A model generated the notes under the pieces. It searched no databases. It was not told where the DNA came from and saw only the letters and a program-made list of their open reading frames with translations. Positions 1-6,395 of a DNA stretch of 25,281 nt are shown here, piece after piece. The translations under genes and the position numbers were made by a program. This stretch comes from a bacterium (GTDB taxonomy: Bacteria > SZUA-182 > DTGQ01), in NCBI GenBank assembly GCA_040755755.1, contig JBFLZW010000034.1, positions 1 to 25,281 of the forward strand, given 5' to 3'. Every line of letters begins with the position of its first letter. Position 1 is the stretch's first letter.

Positions 1-72
1 TTTTGCTTGCTTCCAGGCCGTTGACACATCGATATATCCCGACTTTCATCAGGACCTTGCCGGATTGGTTGT

Positions 73-104
73 TCTCTGCGTCTCTGCGTCTCTGCGTCTC
101 TGCG
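73..104. repeat. Tandem octamer array (4 x TCTCTGCG)
   Basis: Four perfect head-to-tail copies of TCTCTGCG. The downstream GTGCTTTGTGTCC (about 124-136) resembles the octamer units of the inverted arrays at 9149-9281, so both may belong to one class of dispersed intergenic repeat. The function is unknown. Confidence 0.9.
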
Positions 105-257
105 GGAGATCTTTTTTCCCTGTGTGCTTTGTGTCCTCTCTATATTATAAGCTTGGCTTATGTAAGTGCCATTCGCCTTAATCTTTATTGTGTAATGCAA
201 GCTTAACGTTGCATAGGCCACGATAAACTATTCGATCAGTTAGAAATGAGGATGGGT

Positions 258-276
258 GGCTGATATGAAATCAGCC
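258..276 (-). terminator. Small hairpin downstream of the dockerin-like remnant
   Basis: GGCTGAT and ATCAGCC form a perfect 7-bp stem around a 5-nt loop about 60 bp past the stop codon of the minus-strand gene. No strong T-run follows on that strand, so a terminator role is only an inference from position. Confidence 0.35.
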
Positions 277-337
277 CCCCATTCATCTCGTGTTGCCGCA
301 TCTCAACTGGATACGGAATGGATGTGGCTTTTACTTA

Positions 338-1300
338 TCAATCCAGGCAACTGGGAACTCCAAAATATTCCCTAAATAAACAAAGTGCATCCGATGGAGT
401 AGTTGAGCCACTCTTATCTACGTCTGCGCATGGATCACAAGGACCCGTCACCAAATAGCACCGGAAGGCAACCAGGGCATCTCCAGGGGAGATAATGCCA
501 TCACCGGTAAGGTCTCCAGTGCAGCAGCCTTCGTCAATGTTCCCATCGCAGTTATTATCAATCCCATCGCAAATCTCAGTGCTGCAGGTTGTACTTGTTG
601 TATGAGTCCACACAATGGAAAACCACTGCGTTGTTCCTCCATCTTTGGCTGTTGTTTGATAGGAATGCGCTGATTTCATATCTGCCAGGAGTTCACCACC
701 AGCGGCAGCTCCCCTGCGAAGTTCAAACTTGCCATCCCCAAGTGTTGCAGTATTCCAGCTTATGAGGGGGTAATATCCTGGTTTGGCTACTTCGGCTGTC
801 TCATCGTTGATGTCTACTCTGATTACCCATCTCTCTGAGCTTGAACCAAATGCCCTGACATCTTTGCCATAATAGGCATTCTGATCGGGATGCTTCAGCC
901 GGGCCCTTACGGTATACTCAGGAGGAGCACCGGGAGCCGGAACCTGACTTACAGTATCTGCCATGCCGATGACTACATTGCTGACTCTAACCGCTGATCC
1001 TGCCTCCTGTCCCGTAACCTTAACCATTGACTCCCAGGCAATTCTCTGAGCAATATCATACATCAATTCTCGATAGCGAAATATTTGAGATCCAGAGGTT
1101 GAACACTTCACCTCCACCTTACGTGGTTGGGAAAGATTGATCCAATATCCTAATCCTGCTTCCAAGTTTTGGGTTAGATTAATCGGAATATAACCAGAAG
1201 CGGGATCAAAAGCATAGATAGCTGTTATTGCCTTTGGTTGAGCCTGGATACTGCATGGACAAGATACGCTCCCAATGAGAGACCATCCAGAGGGAATATC
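338..1300 (-). pseudogene. 5'-truncated dockerin/MopE-type secreted protein
   Basis: The reading frame is open from the IS edge at 1300 to a stop at 338, with no ATG start and no signal peptide. A TTG at 1165 would give 275 residues, but the frame plainly continues upstream with DIPSGWSLIG, which resembles the GWNLI-type modules of exported proteins. The C-terminal part carries a MopE-like metal-binding motif, EICDGIDNNCDGNIDEG. Two EF-hand-like dockerin halves follow, DLTGDGIISPGDAL and DVDKSGSTTPSDAL, each supplying the Asp/Asn/Ser spacing of a calcium loop. In dockerin families such pairs bind Ca2+ and attach proteins to cohesins or the cell surface. The 5' part, including the export signal, has been lost at the insertion sequence, so the gene is probably dead. 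Confidence 0.75.
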
Positions 1301-1315
1301 TTCGACCTGTGCAAT
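1301..1315 (+). repeat. IS left terminal inverted repeat
   Basis: TTCGACCTGTGCAAT is the exact reverse complement of 2475-2489. The following TAGAAATTA is similar to the inner right end apart from an indel. The open frame of the truncated dockerin-like gene continues into this repeat, which shows that the host gene was cut here. Confidence 0.85.
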
Positions 1316-1375
1316 TAGAAATTAGCGGCCAATTTAAACTCGATATCGCCTTCTTCAAACCACTTTTTATGTTCT

Positions 1376-2369
1376 TTATTTATCTTTAGTGATGCCTAAG
1401 GTAGCCAGTGCTACTGAGCCTCCCTCAGACCAACTCATACCATTATGTTTTTGTCTATCTGACACAATAAGGTCATTACTCTTTTCCCCTCGATTACTTG
1501 AGTTGCAGAGGCCAAGCTTTTTTCTGATCTCATAGCAGGGAATGTAAGATCTATTCCTTTCTATATAATTTACAAGATGCTCTATGGCATCTTTGTTCTT
1601 TATTAAACTTTCATTCAGGCTCTTAAGATATTCTATGGCCTTATCCGTCATTCCATACCACAAAAGGTACCTTAATCTACTCAGGACATCATTACGTATT
1701 TGCCGTCCTTTCATGGCTAAGCTAAGCTCTCTCTTGCACTTATCTTCCAGGTGATACCAGTCCAATATAATCCCTGTATTCCCAAACCAGGAGAAGGCAT
1801 TTACTATAGCGGCCTGGAGTATCTTGTGGCCGTCTACAAAGAATTGTATCCCTTTATTCAATAACTTGTTGCTTAGTAAAAAGGCAATGATTACCCTCAG
1901 AGTAAACAGGATGCTGTCACCATTTATCTTATAAGAGCCCTCTTCACTTTGAATATGAGCTACGGTATTATGGACATATCCCTTTTCTTTGGGGTGGTGG
2001 GCATCTTCGTTGTCATTCTTTTTTCGTTCTTCTTTTTGATGTTTTACTATGACCTCATCTATGCAGACATTCCTGCTTCTCCATCTACCTGATAGACCCT
2101 ACCATTTTTGACTACTTCTTCCCCATCTTTTTGCTGCTCAAGGGCTTTTTTTTAGACATCTGGCTTAAATGCTGCGCTATCCCATCCCTTATCGCTGCAT
2201 GCCCTACCTCTAAAAATGCCTGCTCGCTCTTATCTATGCTTATCGCTGCCTCCTCCGGCATAGTTATCTTAAAATTACCATCTTCTCCTCTTGTTGGCTC
2301 TCCCGTTCCTGTACATCCCTCGCTTATCTCTCTCACTTTTATCTCTACGCTGATTTCATAGTTAGCCAT
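1376..2369 (-). pseudogene. DDE-type transposase, frameshifted
   Basis: Three collinear frames make one protein. ATG at 2369 starts an 85-codon first part (stop at 2112). A second part follows after a T8/A8 tract (LEQQKDGEEVVKNGRVYQV...) and ends at a TAG near 2067. A third part follows (CIDEVIVKHQ...ILDWYHLEDKCKRELS...GEKSNDLIV...RQKHNGMSWS) to the stop at 1376. The FFVDGHKI, LDWYHL and KHNGMSWS motifs recall ISKra4/ISLre2-like (UPF0236-like) DDE transposases; I cannot decide which family. The step at the A8 tract fits a -1 slip and may be programmed. The second shift, at about 2065-2075, has no such signal and probably inactivates the gene. Confidence 0.7.
2146..2153 (-). other. Candidate -1 slippery site in the transposase
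   Basis: Read on the minus strand, the tract is eight A then G, giving A-AAA-AAG in the frame of the first transposase part. A -1 slip here joins MSKK to the collinear second frame (ALEQQKDGEEVV). This is the classic slippery heptamer of insertion sequences and dnaX. That it is functional is inferred. Confidence 0.5.
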
Positions 2370-2474
2370 GATAGCCTCCTTTATCGTTTGTTAAACTTTC
2401 TATCGGCTACCATAGAATCATGAATCAGTTTCTAAATATACTTTCTACTCCTTTGTTATATGAGATTAATTCCT

Positions 2475-2489
2475 ATTGCACAGGTCGAA
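2475..2489 (-). repeat. IS right terminal inverted repeat
   Basis: ATTGCACAGGTCGAA is the exact complement of the left end at 1301-1315. The integrase remnant is in frame immediately outside it. Confidence 0.85.
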
Positions 2490-2622
2490 ATGGTTAGGGC
2501 ATTCTGCTCTGGGAACTACCGAACGATATATTAATAGTGTTGCTGAAGCTTTAAAAATCGTTCAAAAACCTGCCAAGGTAGTTCAATTTAAAAAAGGGAA
2601 AAAAGAGGATTCAAATCTATGA
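2490..2622 (+). pseudogene. C-terminal remnant of a tyrosine recombinase/integrase
   Basis: The plus-strand frame abutting the right IS end encodes KWLGHSALGTTERYIN, the signature end of phage/ICE-type tyrosine recombinases. LGHS precedes the nucleophile Tyr of TTERY, and a lysine-rich tail runs to a TGA at 2620-2622. Everything upstream (the core-binding domain and the catalytic Arg/Lys/His-x-x-Arg) is missing. The fragment cannot work alone, but it shows that an integrative element once ended here. Confidence 0.75.
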
Positions 2623-2763
2623 GTGGATTTTCCCAGCGTAAGTCCAGCGTAAGCCAAAAATGGGGGTAAAATGAGCATAACACATTGAAAAATAAAGGAA
2701 TAACATCAAAATAACTGAAATAACTATCTTTTCAGCCATATTTTCAGTCTTTCCGTCAGACAG

Positions 2764-2822
2764 ACCCGGAGCCGCGGCTGCATCCGCACTTATACAGCAA
2801 TAAGCTGACTCTGGCTCCGGGT
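2764..2822 (-). terminator. Inverted repeat downstream of rpsD
   Basis: ACCCGGAGCC (2764-2773) and GGCTCCGGGT (2813-2822) are perfect 10-bp complements around a 39-nt loop that begins with a smaller GCGG/CCGC stem. It lies about 40 bp past the rpsD stop. No T-run follows on the minus strand, so it may be a rho-independent-like end, an mRNA-stabilising structure or a repeat element. Confidence 0.45.
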
Positions 2823-2861
2823 ATGGCAGCAGTTACCGGTGTTTCAAAGGCTAAAGGTGCT

Positions 2862-3476
2862 TTACAGATATTTTGCATAATATTCCACCACCAGGTTCTC
2901 ATCCACGTCCGCCGGGATCTCATCCCTCTGGGGAATTGAGATCAGTTTCCCCTGAAAAGCAGCCCTGTCCACCTCCAAATACGGGATTTTCGGCCGGGAT
3001 GCACTCCTTTCCAGGCCCTCCTGGACAGTAGCGGTTTCCCTGCTTCCTTCTCTCACGGCGATAGTATCCCCTGGCCTGACCGAATATGAGGGGATGCTTG
3101 CTTTCCGGCCGTTTACCGTAATGTGGCCGTGCCCCACCAACTGCCGGGCGGCAAGTCTGGTCGGGGCAAATCCCATTCGATAAACGAGATTGTCCAGACG
3201 CCGCTCAAGAAGCCGCAGGAGATTCTCACCGGCAACCCCTGGCTGACGCATGGCTTTTTCCAGATACCCTCGAAACTGCTTTTCCGAAAGCCAATAAGAA
3301 AACCTCAACTTCTGCTTCTCGGTGAGCCGTTTCTTGTAATCGGTCATCCTGGTTTGACCGGCAGGATGCATTCCGGGCCTTCCACTGCGTTTGAGCAGGG
3401 CACAATTGGCTGATCCGCAGACAGAATAACCCAGGCTTCGGCATATCCTGCATTTTGGACCTATGTAACGTCCCAT
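2862..3476 (-). CDS. rpsD: 30S ribosomal protein S4
   Basis: At 204 residues the protein has the usual S4 length. It opens with MGRYIGPKCRICR; Cys9, Cys12, Cys20 and Cys25 form the zinc-binding N-terminal site of the C+ type of S4. The core EKQKLRF...EKQF...NLLRLLERRLDNLVYRMGFAPTRLAARQLV-GHGHITVNGRK is the S4 RNA-binding domain, and the protein ends in the typical VVEYYAKYL. S4 nucleates 30S assembly on 16S rRNA. A strong Shine-Dalgarno (AAAGGAGG) sits about 10 bp before the ATG. The gene stands alone instead of with rpsM-rpsK-rpoA, next to mobile-element debris, so it may be a second, paralogous copy. Some core positions look unusual (HPAGQTRMTDY, FSYWLSEKQF). Confidence 0.95.
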   Translation of the reverse strand: MGRYIGPKCRICRSLGYSVCGSANCALLKRSGRPGMHPAGQTRMTDYKKRLTEKQKLRFSYWLSEKQFRGYLEKAMRQPGVAGENLLRLLERRLDNLVYRMGFAPTRLAARQLVGHGHITVNGRKASIPSYSVRPGDTIAVREGSRETATVQEGLERSASRPKIPYLEVDRAAFQGKLISIPQRDEIPADVDENLVVEYYAKYL

Positions 3477-3541
3477 TTGCTTAATACCTCCTTTACTACC
3501 GGGCTTATTTTATGGCTTGTGCTTACTTTCCTGTCATATTT

Positions 3542-3570
3542 ATTCTAGCCCTAATTCTTTGTTTTTTCAA
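3542..3570 (-). promoter_or_regulatory. sigma70-type promoter of rpsD
   Basis: On the minus strand TTGAAA (-35, 3565-3570) is followed after exactly 17 bp by TAGAAT (-10, 3542-3547). This predicts a transcript start near 3535 and a leader of about 60 nt before the rpsD ATG. The leader is long enough for the translational autoregulation known for S4, though I see no specific structure. Confidence 0.6.
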
Positions 3571-3645
3571 TAATTTTTTCAGGCAAACCGGGGACTTGTC
3601 CGGATTGCGGGGGGGAGTTACTGGCCGCTGACCCCTGGCCTATGA

Positions 3646-4209
3646 TTATGATAAAGACAGGATAACCGCCTGAATGAACATCCGGTGGGTGAGAAAGAAA
3701 AGCCTGCGGATCTGGAAACCGATCTTTAAGCCTATGGTACCGGAAGAGAGAGGATATCGACCAATCAACCGGTGCATCAGACCGCAAGCCCCTGAGCTTA
3801 CGGCGATAAAAAAACCGGCTGCCCGCCAGGATGTTTTAGAAAGGTTTATGAACCTGTTTTCCTTTTTGATGGCTATGACTTTCCCAAGAATTTGGTCGGA
3901 GTATATAACTTTATCAAAAGTCCTGCTTCCATCTCCCTTGGTAAGAAAGAAAACCGGCTTCCCTTTTCTCTTCCGGATAAGTACTACCCGGTGAACCACG
4001 ATACCGGAACATTGCGGATCGGTGATAACCACTAGATCGCCAATACAAATACGGTCAGTGTTAATTTGGGGAGATGCAACGACTTTATATCCGGGAAAGA
4101 GTAAAGGACACATACTGTAACCGCTTACCGAGAAGCAGAGATTTTGACCGGGCGGTATCAAGCCAGCCTTGATAATATGAATTGCTCTTTCTTTCAGTAC
4201 GTTCACCAT
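3646..4209 (-). CDS. S26/S24-family peptidase (signal peptidase I-like), candidate leader peptidase
   Basis: The N-terminal half has the S26 fold signature. FSVSGYSMCPLLFPGYKVV holds the catalytic Ser of the S-x-M-x-P box, and IGDLVVI and GIVVHRVV follow, then FLTKGDGSRTFD. A His in VVHRVV replaces the usual general-base Lys, as in SipW/archaeal-type signal peptidases. The C-terminal ~80 residues are basic and hydrophobic (LSKTSWRAAGFFIAV, FFLTHRMFIQAVIL) and may hold the protein at the membrane. Neither start has a good ribosome site: I prefer the ATG at 4209, and a TTG at 4230 would add seven residues. It is the last gene of the minus-strand run that starts with the RiPP precursor, so removing the leader peptide is a plausible job. 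That role is inferred from context. Confidence 0.75.
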   Translation of the reverse strand: MVNVLKERAIHIIKAGLIPPGQNLCFSVSGYSMCPLLFPGYKVVASPQINTDRICIGDLVVITDPQCSGIVVHRVVLIRKRKGKPVFFLTKGDGSRTFDKVIYSDQILGKVIAIKKENRFINLSKTSWRAAGFFIAVSSGACGLMHRLIGRYPLSSGTIGLKIGFQIRRLFFLTHRMFIQAVILSLS

Positions 4210-4253
4210 GACCGATCTTGCACCTGTCAAGGTTGAGGAGAAAAGGTATGATT

Positions 4254-4293
4254 CCCTGCCTGCCGCTCAGATCAATCTGAGCGGCAGGCAGGG
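4254..4293. repeat. Perfect 19-bp inverted repeat
   Basis: The arms 4254-4272 and 4275-4293 (CCCTGCCTGCCGCTCAGAT and its exact complement) are separated by 2 bp. The repeat sits between the beta-helix gene and the S26 peptidase gene. No T-run follows, so it is more likely an mRNA-processing, stabilising or attenuating hairpin, or a REP-like element, than a simple terminator. Confidence 0.85.
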
Positions 4294-4330
4294 CAGGGGA
4301 AAGGATGATTTTCAGAAGCTATTCCACAAA

Positions 4331-5923
4331 TTACATCCATAAATACCATTCGGGAATCGAGTACCATAAGGAGAAATAGCAGGGAGGATAGTGGATAAGG
4401 TTTAGCCATAGCAGGTATTGTGGGTATTCCAAGGAGCCGGAATCTCCGGGGCAGCGTTCGCCCGGCATATTTGACGGCGTGGCCGGAGAGACGGGGCCAT
4501 AGAAAGTACTCATGCCTCTGCCATCCACCTCTTCAAGTTGATAATAATACCTGTTCGAGGGGGATGCTGTATCATCGATGTAGGAATACTCGGCATTCAT
4601 CGTAGGCCCGCCGTAAGCCCCAATAGGGGCAGGATTGATTCTGGTGTATTCTCCGCTTTCTTCCTGAGCACGCCAGAGATTGAACCCTGCGGTATCGATT
4701 TCACTGAGCGTGGTCCAGGTGATAATAACGTTTTTCTCCTGTACATCGGCTGAAAATCGACCCAGGCTGACAAGCGTATTTATCTTGTATTCATAAGCCC
4801 CTATATCAGGTAAGGCACTACCGTCACTATCTCCATCCTGGGGTCTTACGATACCATCTTTGTCATCATCGGGTGCCCCCAAAGTCGTACCGGCATCGAT
4901 ACACGGAGAGCCATCCTGGAGATGGAAATCCCCTGATACCGGATCAACGAAGAGGGGATCGGCATCGAGCATGCCATACGAGCCACCCTTGATAACTGAG
5001 TAAGTGACTGTCATGGTAGAGCCGATACCGTCTATTTCCCCATTGTTATTGTTATAAATAATGCAGTTAGTGACAGTCGCGGAGTCACAGTAAATTCCTC
5101 CGCCATTGTGGGGTGCGCTGGCCGAATTTCCATACAGTGTGCAATTGATAACTTTGGTCTGGGTACTCTGGAGGGCATAAATTCCGCCTCCGTTCCCATG
5201 AGCTGTATTTTCGTTAATGACGCAATTGATTATCTGCGGTCTGGAAGAAGATCTGCTGGAGATTCCTCCACCATGTCTAGCTTCATTCGCAAAAAAAGTG
5301 CACCGGCTGATAAGCGGTGAAGCATTGCTGAAGCAATCGATTCCTCCCCCGTAGCCGTTGAGCGCCTTGTTCATGCTGATTATGCAGTTATCAATAGTCG
5401 GTGAACAGTTTCTACCACAGCATATCCCTCCTCCACCGCTGGTTGCCCCGCAGATATTTCCGGTAATAATACAGTTGGCAATTGTTGGTGAAGCAGGACC
5501 CGCACCTTGACCCGATGCTTTATTCATGCAGACAATTCCACCTCCACCGCTGTATTGGTTAAAACCGTTTGTCACCGTAATCCCTTTCAGTGCAGCGCCA
5601 TTTCCCCCTCCCCAGAAAGTGACTGCCGGACTTGTACCTCCTGCATCAATTATCGTGGTTTTTACTGTTTCCAGATCATCCGGGTTTGTACTTCTTACGG
5701 TAATGGCCTTGGAGACAAAATTGATATATTCCCTATACGTTCCCGGAGCGACAATGATTTCGTCTCCATCGTCAGCCGCGTTAATGGCTGACTGAATCTT
5801 GGTATAATCACCAGGTACATGGATTTCTTCTGCAACTGCCCGTGGTACCTGGAGCAATACTATTACCGCTGCAATCATCAATCCCAAAATCCAATTTAAA
5901 GCTAGTTTCAGAAATCTTTCCAT
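4331..5923 (-). CDS. Secreted right-handed beta-helix protein
   Basis: The 530-residue protein begins with a signal peptide (hydrophobic core 12-26, likely cleavage after AVA at about 31). Residues ~33-345 form a parallel beta-helix of the pectate-lyase/NosD type. It opens with IHVPGDYTKIQSAINAADDGDEIIVAPGTY and continues as repeats such as SPTIANCIITGN, SPTIDNCIISMN and SPLISRCTFFAN, with GGGI turns. SPCIDAGTTLG ... DIGAYEY (~335-378) is the usual cap of these proteins. A fibronectin-III-like module (~385-480, VIITWTTLSEIDTAGFNLWRA) follows. The last ~30 residues are strangely aromatic (YPQYLLWLNLIHYPPCYFSLWY). AAAGGAGG precedes the ATG. No catalytic residues are identifiable; substrate binding or polysaccharide cleavage is possible. 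It lies between pqqD-like and peptidase genes, so it may be cotranscribed with the RiPP cluster. Confidence 0.8.
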   Translation of the reverse strand: MERFLKLALNWILGLMIAAVIVLLQVPRAVAEEIHVPGDYTKIQSAINAADDGDEIIVAPGTYREYINFVSKAITVRSTNPDDLETVKTTIIDAGGTSPAVTFWGGGNGAALKGITVTNGFNQYSGGGGIVCMNKASGQGAGPASPTIANCIITGNICGATSGGGGICCGRNCSPTIDNCIISMNKALNGYGGGIDCFSNASPLISRCTFFANEARHGGGISSRSSSRPQIINCVINENTAHGNGGGIYALQSTQTKVINCTLYGNSASAPHNGGGIYCDSATVTNCIIYNNNNGEIDGIGSTMTVTYSVIKGGSYGMLDADPLFVDPVSGDFHLQDGSPCIDAGTTLGAPDDDKDGIVRPQDGDSDGSALPDIGAYEYKINTLVSLGRFSADVQEKNVIITWTTLSEIDTAGFNLWRAQEESGEYTRINPAPIGAYGGPTMNAEYSYIDDTASPSNRYYYQLEEVDGRGMSTFYGPVSPATPSNMPGERCPGDSGSLEYPQYLLWLNLIHYPPCYFSLWYSIPEWYLWM

Positions 5924-6017
5924 CTCGCTTTCCTCCTTTGGCCGTCAGGTTACAGTATATATTTCTCTCCTCATGATTAAGGCTGTTTCATGGCCGGTTC
6001 CCCCCACCCCAAAATGC

Positions 6018-6380
6018 TTAGCCGCTAACGACTCTAACCTGCCTCTCCGTGCTTACTTCATCCTCATCTTGCTTCACGATCATACCCTGAGCTGCGAAAT
6101 CATCGATTATCCTTTGAATATCCTGCTCAACCCTGGCTCCCTCTCTCTCTCCCGGAGAAAGGGAATACATTTCAGCAATAGCTACTGCCATATCTCTGAT
6201 AGAATGCTGGCCATCGCACATCTGCCAGACTTGAAGAGCTGCCTTATTAAGAATATGGACATGCTTCGTATCGGGATTGTATAAAATGGCTTCCCCATCG
6301 AGATCCCGAGCCTCGATCGAATCCTTCCTGCAGGGTGTCACGCCGTCTATCCCACAAGCCCCTTTATTTGGGTTACTCAT
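6018..6380 (-). CDS. PqqD-family RiPP recognition protein
   Basis: The 120-residue protein carries a PqqD domain in its central part. DGEAILYNPDTKHVHILNKAALQVWQMCDGQHSI corresponds to the beta-strand wing and helix, and VEQDIQRIIDDFAAQGMIV to the last helix. PqqD proteins are RiPP recognition elements: they bind the leader of a precursor peptide and present it to a radical SAM enzyme. I chose the ATG at 6380 because AAGGAG lies 8 bp upstream. A GTG at 6389 overlaps that ribosome site and is less likely. The start is about 15 bp after the HPr-kinase-like stop, which indicates a tightly packed operon. The radical SAM protein has its own N-terminal PqqD domain, so this cluster has two such elements. 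Confidence 0.88.
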   Translation of the reverse strand: MSNPNKGACGIDGVTPCRKDSIEARDLDGEAILYNPDTKHVHILNKAALQVWQMCDGQHSIRDMAVAIAEMYSLSPGEREGARVEQDIQRIIDDFAAQGMIVKQDEDEVSTERQVRVVSG

Positions 6381-6395
6381 CCTGTTCACTCCTTT

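Larger units (their letters stand above)
1..337. other. Non-coding left edge with octamer repeats
   Basis: I see no credible gene here. A reading frame across 3-206 is mostly the translation of a simple repeat and has no ribosome binding site or family resemblance. The stretch holds a 4 x 8 bp tandem array (73-104), a T/C-rich segment with words such as GTGCTTTGTG, and a small hairpin just downstream of the dockerin-like remnant. Confidence 0.6.
1301..2489 (-). mobile_element. Insertion sequence, ~1.19 kb, decayed
   Basis: The element is defined by 15-bp perfect terminal inverted repeats (TTCGACCTGTGCAAT at 1301-1315 and its complement at 2475-2489). Imperfect similarity continues about 8 bp inward. 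Inside lies one transposase locus on the minus strand, with a good Shine-Dalgarno (AAAGGAGG) before the ATG at 2369. The flanks, GGAATATC on the left and ATGGTTAG on the right, show no target-site duplication. That fits a later deletion or recombination event rather than a clean single insertion. Confidence 0.8.

Noticed and set aside
3-206. Open frame of 67 codons at the left edge
   Set aside because: It mainly translates the TCTCTGCG repeat, has no ribosome site and no family resemblance.
2131-2361. 76-codon frame on the plus strand
   Set aside because: It lies opposite the transposase first part, which has a strong ribosome site and continues through the slip site.
1301-2489. Target-site duplication flanking the IS
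   Set aside because: The sequences next to the two ends (GGAATATC and ATGGTTAG) do not match.
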